Source: Arachis hypogaea
Taxonomy: Eukaryota > Streptophyta > Magnoliopsida > Fabales > Fabaceae
Direction: 5' to 3'
DNA length: 64,000 bases
Assembly: GCF_003086295.3 (NCBI RefSeq)
Contig: NC_092048.1
Span: forward strand, 2,299,001-2,363,000
The position numbers were made by a program, and so were the translations under genes. Positions 1-12,600 of the stretch are shown one piece after another. Numbering within the stretch: the first letter of the stretch is position 1; each line of letters opens with the position of its first letter. The notes beneath the pieces were generated by a model. That model was not told the DNA's origin and searched no databases. It saw nothing but the letters and a program-made list of their open reading frames with translations.

Positions 1-281
1 TTGAATTTTGCCAAACTCTGGGAAGGGGAGTGTGATTCGCTCATATTTGAATCCCACTCATTAATCTACACACAATTCCACCAAACAGACTTGGTGGCTG
101 TGATCAGGATCTTCAACCCCAGCAGAAATTTGACAAGCATAACTAAATTATGCCCCGCCAAGTTTTCAAATATGAATTACCCCTTAGAACAGCATAACAA
201 GGTACCATATCAAGCTGATACAGGATATCATATATCCAAAATTCAACATGATGCATTTAAAGGGTACTAAAAATTACATAC

Positions 282-766
282 CATGGTTAAATCCATAAAA
301 TGCACTTGTAATGCCACCAACGGCAGAACCAATCTGCATTAAAGAAATAAAAATTAAGTATAAAAACCATCTAGAATAACTATCAAACCTCAAAATCCAC
401 GGGGGCAAAAATAATCGCAGTCTTAGATCCAATTCTCAGCCAAAAAATGGATCTAAAGGCTTGAATTTTGAGAAGAAAAAAGAAGTGGGGTGTGAAGAAA
501 CTAACCATAGAAAAGCTATCCCTGATGAGGGGTGGAATGGTCCAGCTACTGGTTTCCTACAACAAATTGAGACCAAAGCGAAAAATAGCAAAATTGAGAG
601 AAAATTCGAAGTGGGAAAATAGAGAAACTTAAATAAAAAGAGAAAAAAATACCATGTGCTTAGAAAGTGGGCCTGCGCAGTGATTGCAGCGAAGGTTTGT
701 AGTGTTGTTGTCGCCGCCATTGGAAGCTCTGCTCTTGTTGCTGTAGCTGTTGGGGCGTGCCGCCAT
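282..766 (-). CDS. Small conserved plant protein of unknown function, first three coding exons (3' part outside window)
   Basis: Three exons on the minus strand join in frame: 766-653 (38 codons from ATG), 556-506 (17 codons) and 333-282, with GT donors and AG acceptors at each junction. The start gives MAARPNSYSNKSRAS and exon 1 ends in RCNHCAGPLSKHM, a CxxC pair that could bind metal. Exon 2 reads ETSSWTIPPLIRDSFSM and exon 3 IGSAVGGITSAFYGFNH. I recognise this order from small (roughly 100-130 residue) plant proteins annotated only as hypothetical or transmembrane; no function is established that I know of. The glycine/alanine-rich exon 3 suggests the start of a membrane-associated segment. 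The remaining exons lie before position 1; the 281 bases there show no convincing next exon and are probably intron 3. Splice sites are visible in the sequence; the family match is from memory. Confidence 0.7.
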
Positions 767-1052
767 GTTCGTGGTGGATACCAGAATCACAAACTCTTGG
801 TTTTGGTTTAGAATTTGGATCAAAGCCACGTTGAAGAGTAGACACTAGAAACTTGAAAGTTGAATCTTTTAACAATAATATTATAATCAAATTAAATTAG
901 GTTTAGGAATTAGGATCAAAATTTATTTAAAACCTTTCTTTCCCTTCCAAGTTCTATTGATCCGTATCTTTAAATGTGTTCGACGATCAACATAGATAAG
1001 ATAAGTTTTGTTATTTCAATCAAACCAAATTAAATTTTCTCTATTAATTATA

Positions 1053-1570
1053 GAGATAATACTCAATTGGTCTCTGAATTTACATCTAAATCTCAATTTA
1101 ATTCCTAAAGTTTTAATTGTTTTTATTTAGTCTCCAAATTTTGCGAACATAACTCATATTAGTCTTTGAAACAATTTTCAACGTACAAACGTTAACGAAA
1201 CATTGTCGTGGACAGTCGGACGCTACACTAAACTTTGTAAAAATGATGTCGTTTTAGTTTTGGCACTCAAATAACCTAAAACAACATCATAAGTGGTGTT
1301 TATTAAAATTTTACCTAACAAAATAAGTAATACAAAGCTGTTTATGAGCTATTTGAATGTCAAAATCAAAACTGCATTATTTTACAAGTTTCAACGTGAT
1401 ATGTGACTATATATATCAGTGCTCTATTAACGTTTTTGTACTGAAAATCGTCTCAGGGACTAATGTGAGATACATTTATAAAATTTGGGGACTAAATAAA
1501 AACAATTGAAACTTCAAATACTAAATTAAAATTTGTTTGTAAATTTAGGGACCAAATTGAATATTAACTC
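1053..1570. mobile_element. Fold-back (long-TIR) non-autonomous DNA transposon, 518 bp
   Basis: The two halves are imperfect inverted copies for about 200 bp. The left end begins GAGATAATACTCAATTGGTC and the right end, reversed, begins GAGTTAATATTCAATTTGGTC minus its last base. The same target sequence attaattata stands at 1043-1052 and 1571-1580, a perfect 10-bp match. A 9-10 bp duplication is typical of Mutator-like elements. No ORF is present. It lies about 290 bp upstream of the minus-strand gene that starts at 766. Confidence 0.75.
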
Positions 1571-1580
1571 ATTAATTATA

Positions 1581-4130
1581 TTTTTAGGATTAAACTCCAT
1601 TATTTATCATGAAAAAATTAATAATAAAATGAATTGAATTACTTACATAATTTATATATATGAGCATTTAAATAATTTTTTTTGCAGAGATCTCCTCGTA
1701 GATACATATTTCAATTGCTGCTCCCATCTTTATTTATTCAAGAGGGTTTATCCTCGTAAAAATTTTATGGATTCCTATAAATCTTTTCGTCGCAGATAAT
1801 TTAGCAAGTATCCATGAATACAAATTTTTTTTGTCATCACTAATTCAAATATTAGAAAGCACTAAAAATGTTTGAATAGTATATATGTAATTCTTTGGAA
1901 AAAAGAAAAAGGAAAAACAACTAGAAATTAAGAGACACAAAAAAAAAATAGAATAAAGTACTAAAAATGTTTGGATAGTATATATGTAATTCTTTCAAAA
2001 ATACTATTATTACACACAAAAAAAATTAGTCTATAAATTAATATTATATATTTGTGTATAAATATATATTGTTTGATTTATTTTTAATGTGTATTTTATA
2101 TTAATAATTAATTTTGCAGTTGATTTAGTTTTTAATATACATTTAGTATTATTGTTTTGTCAGTACAATTAGTTCTACTTTTCTTAGCATTAACCATTAA
2201 TTTTATTTTCAGAATAATTAACCTTATTTTATTTCAGGATAAATTGATATTTTGATCAGGAGTCATGGTAAATTTATTTTCACCCATTCTCTTTTTGATA
2301 CATATACATTCTCTTTTTTATACTAACGATTCAATAGGCACTCACTTTTCTATTATTTTAAAGAAATTAATTTTATTTTTAAAATATATTATTCACCTCT
2401 TCAAATTTATTAGATTACCTTTTTTTATTTTAATATTAACGTGATCTTATTTATATCATATTTTAGTGTTGGTGTTAATATATCATTCACCCTTTAAATT
2501 TATCAGATAAGTATTTTTTTTCGTTATTTTAAAATTAACGTAGCCATATGTATATGATATTTTGTTGAGAGTAAAATTACTATAAAAAAAACCTTGAAAA
2601 TGCTAAATTATAAAAGAACACAATAAATATATATGAATATATTATAGAAAAATGTATAGTTCAAGAAATAACGACAAAAATGTTATCCTAATTTAAAAAG
2701 AGTATATCTATAAACCTAAATGCATGTTAGTTATTTACAAAAGATTAATTTTGCCTAAATATTATGGATATTCATGTTTGTCTTCTTCTTTTTTAAGTTG
2801 TAGGCTAAAATATGATTCTGAATCTGAAGATGCCTTCATTTTTCTACAAATAGTGGAAGGATAGAAGAAATGAATATGCTTATTTTGTTCGTTTTTAAAT
2901 ATCAAACTATAAAAGTATTAATGAAAAAATTAGGAGAATACAAAGATTGTGTACCTGAAAAAAATCCTTCGTAATTTATCATACATCTTCTTGTCAATAA
3001 CTTCTTGCATCTTAAAAAACTGTCAGATTTTATTTACCATAAAAATAACCATATAAACGCTTCAGGTTTATTCAATTAAATTGATTACTTATTATAGAGA
3101 AGAATTCAATTAAAACCTGCAGAATTGTGATATCTTGTTTTGCATTGAACTTTCTGAAAGAACAAAAGAAATGACATTAATCCTTATTTATCATTGACAA
3201 AATGTAAATTAAATAATATTACATCTTTTTTTGTTAGGTATTTTTTCTAATAACAATTACTTGCATTGATATTGTTTTGTATCGAAATGAGTTAGTTGTG
3301 TTCTTCTAAGTTCATGGCTGAAAAAAAAAGAGTTAAAGTTTTAACATAATTGGTATATAGGACGAAATAGACGGAAATATTTATTATGTAATAAAAGTTT
3401 ATCGCATTACCTTTTATTCTTTTGATCCAATATTTTTTTTTTACCATCTTCCATAATTGAGTTTTGTCTGCTTTAATTGTACCTCCCCAATCAATAGAAT
3501 AAATTTTGAGGGGATGAATCTGAGTCAATTTCACGTTTGATCAATAACACTAAAACAAAAATATGTATTATCAATGCAATTGTCACTGTCATTAATGTAA
3601 TCCTTACTTTATTGTCGATTGGTCTCATTGATGCAATTGATTGCTCATCCTTCTATGTACTCCATAACAATTGGAATCCTATTTCCTATTTCCTGTAATT
3701 TACTGCATATATGTATCACAATATATTTCAGCAATGTTTTATATATTACTTTTGAATTAAGTAATGATACATCCCAAATAAGATATACCACTATCTTTTA
3801 TTGGTTTTTAAATTTTAATTTTTATAATTTTATTGCTAAAATTATAAAATTGATAGCAACATTTAAAGAAATCAAATTTTGAATTTGTTTCAAAATAAAT
3901 ATAAACATTGCAAACTATAATTTCTTAAAAAACCAATAATGATATATTTTAAGGATGTATGATATAATTTTTATAATTTATGTGAATCGTAGTTGGTACA
4001 TACCTGTTGGGTAAAGTAGAGGTTCCAGTTCCTTTTGCTTATCTCTTTTGATATGCTGATGAGTTCTCTTGATATTAATTTATCTGTTAAAAATCTTAGT
4101 CATTAGTTGTTAAAATTAGTGAACAAAACT
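1581..4130. other. AT-rich intergenic DNA with a diverged direct repeat
   Basis: No gene is supported. Two similar stretches of about 95 bp, near 2388-2480 and 2484-2575, share attcacc, aaatttat(t/c)aga and ttaacgt in order, so an old tandem duplication is likely. Short ORFs at 3292-3534 (minus) and 3619-3882 (plus) have no recognisable domain. The part from about 3000 may belong to the 3' flank or cargo of the neighbouring Helitron, but no Helitron terminus could be fixed. Confidence 0.4.
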
Positions 4131-4132
4131 AT

Positions 4133-6242
4133 CTATTCCAATGTTGATATTATAATGATAAAATTACATAATACATGGATTAATATACTTGTAAAAAGGC
4201 TCACGTATTTGCCAAGCACATAAATTACCTGAGGTGCAGGTAACAAAATTTTTTTGAACACTACATTCTTTGTGAATTGTCCGCTTTTTTCATCTACTGT
4301 TTCTTCTTTGACTAAGATTTTTGTGGTTGACTGAGAAACACTTCGAGATAGAGCAACGTATAATTGACCATGGCTGAACACATGTTTAGGGAGATAGATC
4401 CCTACCTTAGGGATAGTTTGCCCTTGTGATTTATTTATCGTTAAGGCGAAACTCAACCTTACGGAAAATTACTTTCTAATAAGCACAAAGGGTAATCCTG
4501 AGTTCTCAGTTGTCTTGTGTTTTATTCGAGGCAGAAAAGCTCTTTGTCCAGAGTGATGGCTTGTTAAGATTTTCTCGTCTAACATGTTTTGAAAAGTTCC
4601 TCGACACAGTAACCTTGTGCCATTGCATAAGCCTGCCTTAGTATCTATATTTCTCAGTAACATCAAAGGAGCACCTTTTTTTACCTTCAACATATGAGGT
4701 GGCAATCCACCTGTGGAGATCGAGTTAAGATATTCTTGTTGATATAGATTATTTATATCTTCTTCTACTTCATCAAAGGATGCTAAAATTCGTTCGTCTT
4801 CTGGAAATTGGTTGATGACTATATCATTAAGTTATTGCACATCATGATATTTAGGTGTCAATATCGCTCTCTCCACCATATAAGATGCATCCCACCCATG
4901 AGATTGTAAATTTGGAAAGGTTTCTTCTATTAATTTGTGTAATGATGCCTCACCTTCTCATGGTATTGCCATGTGTGCTTCTATTTGTACCAAGTCTTCA
5001 CATATGGTAGGCTCAATCCCATCCCCTATGCGCATAAGATACTCCGCAAAATCATGATCATTAAGAGATCGCATATTTTGTCGCAAGTGGAGAATTTTGG
5101 TGAATGCCCACAAATGTGGTTTAACAATAGAAGCTGAAATCATTTGCGACTTACTTCCTTTCGGCACAACATGTAGTACTTGGCAAAAATCCCCTCCCAT
5201 AACCATCACCTTCCCTCCAAATGGATTATTGTTTTCTAAGATGTTTCGCAATGTGCAGTCCAATGATTCCATTGTCTCTTTATTAGCCATTGGCGCTTCA
5301 TCCCAAATTATCGCTGTCGTTTGCCTAATCAATTTTGCGAAATCAGATTGTTTACTTATATTATATTGCACATGGAGGATGGCTCTGCATTGATTGGGAT
5401 CTTAAATCTAGAATGAGCTGTTCGACCACCAGGCAATAAAGTTGCAGCTATTCCTGATGACGCAGTTACCAAGGCAATATGTCCTTTACTTCTTAAGTAT
5501 TCAATTATAGCTTTGTAAAGAATTGTTTTACCTGCTCCGCCTGGTCCATCAACGAAAAACACTCCACTTTCTCTCCAATCAATTGTATTCATAATGCACC
5601 TGAAAGCCACAGACTGGTTATGATTCAATCTTTCTATAGAACACAAATCATCTCGAGGAACTTCGATGGACATCTCTTCTTGAATAATTCTAGGCATCAA
5701 GTTGTCATTGTCGTTGTCCGAGGTTAGAGCTGGTAAATCGTATTGTACAATATATTTTTCATGTTGTAGGAGGATGTCATTTAAATCTCTAAGCAAACGA
5801 TTTGTCAACCCATGGCATGTTGTAGTGCTTGTTGATGGATAATCATCTATCATGTATGAAAGAAACTCGTCCCATAACCTTCTTACATCTGTTGGCTCAC
5901 AAAAAAAATTAAGATAGTGGCAAACAACCTTTTTAAAGCACATGGCATTCTTAAAATGGAAGCCTCAACCAAACATGATCTTATACTGCTATCATTCTCT
6001 AACAGTCCTCGATGCTGAGCGGATTGCTTAAAGGACGAATATTGGACACCATTTACCGTTAGCAAATCATCCCAACCAGTTGGTCCTCTTATATTTGACA
6101 ATAGAATATGCAAATAGAATTTTTCTCCTTCTGTTGGTGAAACAGTATAAATCCGACCGATAGCCCTCTTTTGTGACCTGCGTCGACGCCATTCTTTTTC
6201 CTTACTGTGCCAACTGTAATATTCTGGGATTTTCCTATACAA
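4133..6242 (-). pseudogene. Helitron PIF1-like helicase region, degenerate
   Basis: This is the ATP-dependent 5'-3' helicase part. Visible motifs in order: KIPEYYSWHSKEKEWRRR at the block start, Walker A GPGGAGKT (near 5545), Walker B-like IIWDEAPMANK (near 5300), and the C-terminal TINKSQGQTIPKVGIYLP and HGQLYVALSRS (near 4430-4340). Damage: a one-base length change in a T8 run (A8 on plus, 5900-5907) shifts the frame. In-frame stops occur near 4960 (TGA after AIP), 4835 (TAA) and 4469 (TAA after VLIRK). Two of the three stops could arise by C-to-T change from CGA or CAA. The residues N-terminal to 6242 continue on the far side of the hAT insertion at about 6905-6850. Confidence 0.85.
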
Positions 6243-6246
6243 AAGA

Positions 6247-6849
6247 TAGGGCTACACACGGATCGGATATAGCCTAAAATTCTATCCGATCCACACTGTA
6301 CTCATTGGATCGGATCGGATACGATATTCACATTTTTTCAGGCTAGATCCGATCCTATCCGATCCGCATACTTGCGGATCGGATATCGGGTATATCCGCA
6401 TAATTAAAAAAAAAAACTATTTTAAGATTCTATTTGGCTATTTTTATAAAAAAATATCTATAAAATTCATTTTTCACCTGTTTGAGCCTATTTACTCCTA
6501 AAATATTATCAATAAAAGTTCTCTTGAATAACAAAAAAAAAATAACACAAGATTTAAGTTTAATTATTCTAAGTTGAAGTAAAACATAAAAAATTAAAAA
6601 TAAGATATCATAAAATTCATAAAACAACACACTAAAATTCATATCACATTAGGGTTTACTTTCTTAAACTATGCTATTTATATGAGACGTGCGAATATGC
6701 GGATTTGCGGATCGGATCCGCGGATATCACTGCTAAATCCGCAATCCAATCCTACCATAGTGCGGATCGGATAATATCCTCAAAATTCGGATCGGATACG
6801 GATAATTACCGCGGATATGCGGATATTATCCGATCCATATGCAGCTCTA
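6247..6849. mobile_element. Non-autonomous hAT element, 603 bp, inside the Helitron
   Basis: Imperfect terminal inverted repeats: the left end starts TAGGGCTACACACGGATCGG and the right end, reversed, starts TAGAGCTGCATATGGATCGG. An identical 8-bp duplication acaaaaga flanks it (6239-6246 and 6850-6857), the hallmark of the hAT superfamily. The subterminal regions carry many GGATCGGATA-type motifs in both orientations, as hAT transposase-binding sites often do. No transposase ORF is present. Helitron coding sequence resumes directly on both sides. Confidence 0.9.
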
Positions 6850-7049
6850 ACAAAAGATGCCTAGATTGTTGGTCATCGACCCGATTAAGTGCAAAGAATT
6901 AAGTGAGCATTGTTCTTGAAAAATATTCATCATTAACTATTTCAGAAATAGTTTGGTGCTCATAAAAGCTCACTTGATGTTGATTTGGCAAATGAACCTA
7001 CAACCTTTCAACTGATGGGTACATTTGGTAAAGGTTGAATTTAAATATT

Positions 7050-9228
7050 CTCCAGCATGCCTCTGGAGCGGGCAATCCATCTTGCATCAATAGACTGTTT
7101 CACCTCATCATAATGAGAACTTCTGTGAACCTCCATTGCAACACGATCTGGTCCCTTATAGCAATACTTATATAGATACTTTATACTCTTGATACTGCTA
7201 CATATCTCTACATTGATATGGCAATCATACTTCAGTAGTAGCCAAGGGTTGTACAGAACTACCTATCTATTGTCAATTGTGACATTTTGGTTTATAGGGA
7301 TTGGAGTATCAAATCGCCTCCTATATTAAGGATATGAGTCATCACCTTGTCGTGTCTTTGCTACGAACTCTTTTGGATAGTTGCGTTTACATTGACCATT
7401 TTTCATACATGGTGAAGATTGATTAAGTGTTCCGCAAGGACCATGGACCATATGCCTTAGCACTGCCTCATGTAAGTGTGGTTCTGCTTCTTTACATGGT
7501 ATTTTCGCTCGAACCAAACTATCATATTGGTCAGGATCACTCAACTTGTCGTTGTTTCCTAGGATTAGTAACATATATACATGTGACAATCCTCTTTTCT
7601 GAAACTCGGTGACATAAATATAACTTTTTACCTTTTTTAATACACCATTGGTAATGACATCCTCCTTTAATTGTTCGAATTTGGCTTTGAAAATCCTAGT
7701 TGTTAGATCCGGACGATCATGTGGAGTTTGAGTAGGACTGAGTTCCGAAGCTATTTCTGACCATGATGGATTGCATGTCATAGTGAGAAAAATATCTGGT
7801 TTGCCTTCTTTAAGAACAATAGTCATTCCATCCTCGTACCGTTGGGTCATGTCTCGACGACTGCCCACAAACGACGATGGTAATATCGTTCTTCTGCCAA
7901 CATTTTCTGAAACCAACTATAGAGAAAAGTATTATTAGTTTGAAATTTTAACTTAAGGAACACGTAATGATCAATCGTGTAGCCATTAAATCGAAAAATA
8001 TTTACCAGCATTAGTCTCTCCTGTGTGCAAAGCATCTTGTAAGCCTTGATATAATTCATCTCGAAGTTTCTGTTGTCTTTGTCCAACCCATCTTAACTTG
8101 CCTGTTTCTATTTTCACATAGTTGTCAATAACATATTGTTGAAGAAGTCGCCCCACTTGCAAAAATGTTGAGTAATCATCGGGACGGATCTACGAATTTT
8201 GAGGATATTAGAAAATGGTTAGAATTGTGAAATGATGTATTGGTTCAAACTATCATCTAAGGAAGTCTATAAATTAAATAAAAAAAATATGAGTTTGTAC
8301 CTGGAGCATATAGCTATAATATGTCCGACATGATGCTTTGTTTCCACTTTGAGTTCGAGTATTCATATCCCATCCATGCGTTCCAAATGGAAAAAGAAGA
8401 GGGTATTGTAGTGGATCATAATGGGCAACAAATTCCTGAATCCTTCTGAGGTTACCAGCATGAGTTTGAACCTTGATATCTCGTCCACGCCCACGCACCA
8501 TTGTTTCAATGTCATCACTGACTATTATGGCTGCTACTTGTGAAGCAGTTGGGAGACTGTATTGTGGTTGATTAGCAGGTCGCTCTCTAATCACCAAGCT
8601 ACACTCTTGTACATCTAGTCGTTGTGCAAGCTGGCGAAATACATGGATAAAAGGATTATATCGGTGCAACAATTGTTGTAGCTTCAAAACCAAACCTTCA
8701 TGCAATTATGTGTTCTCCAGCATCCTATTTTGTAACTCGTGCTCAGTATTGTATATATACAATTGCAAGAAGCGTGGACGCGTCCCTTGGTCTGGATGAA
8801 ATCCTCCTATGCTGCGGTACATTGATCCTTGAGCATGGAATGTATATATACCATGACTTGCTGTAGCTAATTGTTCGTCTATGTGTACACCGCACGAAGT
8901 GAAGGAAAAAACATGATTGTAACCAAGAATGTGTTTCCTGAAATGGTTCCCTTCTGCAGAAGGGTCTAAGAAGATTTCAAGTAATTCCTGTGGAGCATTT
9001 ACTTGTGGCAAAGAGACTTTTCCCCGTTGCAAAACATGTCAAATGTTTCATGGTGAAATAGACGTGCATTACAGTGAGTACATGTCCTTGGAGTAGGTAG
9101 TATAGTTTGAAGCACTGTTGTATTCTCTTGAAAATTTCGAGCACAATTGTGGGATGTTCAGACATGGTGGCTAATTTCTGCTCTCGCATAGGTAAATAAA
9201 ATATTATGTTATAGATCTTTTTCAACAT
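7050..9228 (-). pseudogene. Helitron Rep (HUH-type endonuclease) region, degenerate
   Basis: This would be the nicking and strand-transfer half of the transposase. Readable blocks are 9032-8706 (GKVSLPQVNAPQELLEIF), 8705-8274 (contains QYPLLFPFGTHGWD) and 7916-7326 (contains DIFLTMTCNPSWSEI and EFQKRGLSHVYMLL). A block at 7210-7050 carries the paired-tyrosine motif KYLYKYCYKGPDR. The stop at 8708-8706 lies in frame between the first two blocks. The usual HUH metal motif in this family reads HAHMLL; here the second histidine is tyrosine (codon TAT), so catalysis is doubtful. The two candidate catalytic tyrosines remain. A frameshift around 9035 separates the zinc-finger segment from what follows. 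Confidence 0.8.
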
Positions 9229-9640
9229 GTGCCAATAATTGTATGGTTAGGTACTCGGGAAGAATTCATCAATTATTTCATATATTTTTTAGATAGTGGA
9301 ATCAAGAGTGAACAAAAACTATCTATACAACTTCCCAAATGAGAATTATGTTTTTTGGAAAATAAACTTAATCTTTAAAGATGTACTGTATTTTTCTAGA
9401 TTTTTTTGTTACCTAAAAATTATATAAGATTGTCAAAGTTTAAAGTTTTAGGTAATATATGAGGTAAAATATTTAATAGAGCAGATTTTTATTCTGAATT
9501 ATACTGACATGGCAACTTGTTTTCCTTGTCGAATCATCTCGTGGCGATAAGTTGCACATCTTCTAGTTAGGTGTTGCTGTATTTGTTCTTCGGTCATATT
9601 TTGTCTTCTTCGCCTGTCATATTCTGTCCAAGTGGGTTGA

Positions 9641-12600
9641 CATTTTTTGTTTTATCTGAAATAAAATGAATCAATTTTAAATTCTATCATGGGATAAAGT
9701 CAATTTTTTTTATTAAAAAAAAAAGATTTGAGAGTGAGCATTGACTTTCATAATTGAAAGTGGAGAAGTTACGTAACTCTCTCGTAGGTTAACGCAAAAT
9801 TTACAAAACTAAATAGTTTTTGTTTATAAAAATATGGGTAAAATAGGAAAACAGATTTGGATACGAAACTCTCCTCTCCACTTTATATATTGTTGTTATA
9901 GATAAAACTAAATATGGATGATCCTAAATGAGAGGCCTTATTAAGTGTCGCATGCATGAGAATTGAGAAGTGAGAAGCAAAAATAAAAGGAAAAGGAAGG
10001 CAATAATGTAGAAAAGGTGATGGATTTATCCAAGCTAAGTGAGAGGGGACAACTAGGAACCAATGAATTAGGAGTAGTAGTGCTAATGTCAACCAAGGTC
10101 ACTTCCAAGAATAATAAGGAATGAATGATAGGAGAAAAGTTGAAATGAGACCCAACCTCTTATCACATCTAATTAAAATCATAATTCACAACAAAAACAT
10201 ATAATTCCCATACTTGATATATATCTATCAATTAAAATTTCTGAAAGGCATCTTGTTAAGTAAAAAGATAGGTGGGGAAGTGAGAATCCATTTTTTGTGG
10301 CTTCCGAGAAGAAGAATAACCCAAATTCTTTGCTTGAGAATATAATTTATGATTTATGGAATAGGCTTTAGTCTGAGTTAACATTCTCACATATATTCTC
10401 ATTCCAACTTAAAGAATCTTTGAAACTTTCCTTTTCCTCACTTTTCTTTTTTCATTCATTTATTTTTTTTTAATTTGTCTTCTTTTCCTTTTTCCTTTTT
10501 GTCCGTGAGGAATATCATTCCGTGGTCATTTCTCGCTTTGCATTCCAACCAACACCACATCATCATAATCATAATAACAATAGTCTTCTCTTTTTTCTTT
10601 GCTTAATTATGATTGACTATTAACTAGCTAGTATACATACATATGTAACTATAATAAGTTGCTTGCTTTCCAATTCAAGTTTCTTCGCCTTCGTTCCCTC
10701 ATGCACTCCAAACTGGCTCTATCATTACATTAAATTGTGTTTAAAAAGAAAAAGAAGGTAACATTGTAAGTACAACCATAATAAGAATAAAAATCAGTGT
10801 GTCGTGTAGGGTAAAGCTATAAGGAAAGTAAAGGATATTAGTAAGGACAGTTGGGCAGCATCATGGAAAATACGGTTCCTTATGAGCATGGCACATAAAA
10901 GATACATGCCGAATAAATTTATTCTAGTTTCTAGGGGGAAAAAATGACCACTTTACTCCCACACAATGTAGATTATGTCTACCAAAAACAATATATATAT
11001 ATTCTATAATTTCACAACTAAAAAGGTTCAGGAACATATTGATGATACATTTACCAAGCATAATAATTTTACTCAAACCACCATATTGTATGCTCAAAAT
11101 AATTTAGACCAATTATTGAGTCATGTATTTATTGGTAAAAGGGTTAAATCCTACTTATTATATGTAACTGAACTACTACTCTACCTATCTAAATTACAAT
11201 CACACGAGGTATGGATTAGTGTGTATCTAAGTCAATGCTAGTGGATCAGCAACTTTTGTGATTGGTAGCCATCAAATAGCCATCAATGGTGATTTAATGG
11301 TGTGAGATTGGTGTGAGATTTCATCTAATTATTCACATTTCTCTGCTCGTTATATGCTGACCAAAATTTAATAAAATTGCTGGCCCCTAGACTTTTCCAT
11401 AAAAGAATTCTATGTGTGTATGGTTAATTTCAAATGCAATGAAGAAAATATTCAGTCTTTACTATATATAAGTGACAGCGCCAAACAAAAGCACTAGTCT
11501 GATCTGCATGGTCAGCAATAATATAAATTTAAAGAGACAAGGCAAAAGTAGAAGTTGGCAAATTGGGAGAAGCAAATAATGAAAAGTAATCATAAAAGGT
11601 TAATCCTCTTTACACTCTGCCAACTGCATCGATGTTTTTCTTCTCCCTTTCCCTGTCACATAGGATCAAACTCTTAAAAACCTTCTGAAATATATTATAA
11701 ATATATTTAGATCTCTACTTGAATGATTTTACAAGCAGTGAAATAATCCCTTTTATGTTTTATTTACATAATTAATAAGTAGATGTTTGTATAGTACAAT
11801 GATAATACACATACATATTGCCATTTTTTATGTATTGAAAATTTTTGGCATTTTATTAGTTTGATATGTTTTGGAGTCTCTATTCATATATATGCCGTTA
11901 ATTGGAGATTTGACAAGATCATCAGTGTTTAATTTGTTTACTGCATAACATGATATTGTGTTTTTGCATGTGAAAAATACATTCTAACAGGTCTTTCATT
12001 ATGCAATGTCTCATCTTACATTGTTTTATTTGAAATTACTGTATGTATTTTACTTCATTTCTCTCTTTCAAACGTTAAACGCAATCTAATTGTATATTAA
12101 AAAAAAAAAAAGCAGAATTAAATTCAAATTTTTCTAGCATATTTTGAATCATTGCCAATAATTGTTTATTAATTATATCAAATGATGACAAAACCATGTT
12201 TAAAAAAATGTGAGGAAACAAATTCTTTTAGCTGTCATGATAAGCTTGTCATATATATCATGATATAGAGAATTTGCCAAGTGGTGATATTAAGTCCATC
12301 TAGGGGAGCAAATTCGATATATCAAAAATTTAAATGAATAAAAAATAAAAAAGGGGTATCAAAACCAATCCTCTTGCCCAAATTATTCCAATCCACATGC
12401 TAGAAAACTACTTAGGAACTCAGCTTTAACTTTATCCAAAGCCTCTGAGAGAGATTCTCCTCCTGGCCGCATTAAATATTCCAAAATAAATATCAGAATC
12501 AAGAACAAGAATAATTAAGGAGAAGTGATGGATGTGAAGATACTGTTCAAGGAATCTCTGCCCTATTTATTTTTTCTTGGTTTCTGTAAGTTGTCATCAC

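Larger units (their letters stand above)
4133..9640 (-). mobile_element. Decayed autonomous Helitron (RepHel), interrupted by a hAT element
   Basis: On the minus strand, fragments appear in the order expected of a plant Helitron protein. There is an N-terminal segment near 9640-9510 (rich in Arg and Gln, ending at a possible splice donor) and a zinc-finger-like CTHCNARLFHHET around 9075. Next come the Helitron-like N-terminal/Rep region (9032-7050) and a PIF1-type helicase (6900-4133). The reading frame is broken by several nonsense codons and at least two frameshifts. A 603-bp hAT element sits between Rep and helicase. The true Helitron ends (5' TC, 3' hairpin plus CTRR) were not located, so the limits given are those of coding remnants. 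Confidence 0.85.

Noticed and set aside
6247..6849. GGATCGGATA-type repeats as a satellite or regulatory array
   Set aside because: They sit only in the ends of a delimited hAT element with TIRs and an 8-bp duplication.
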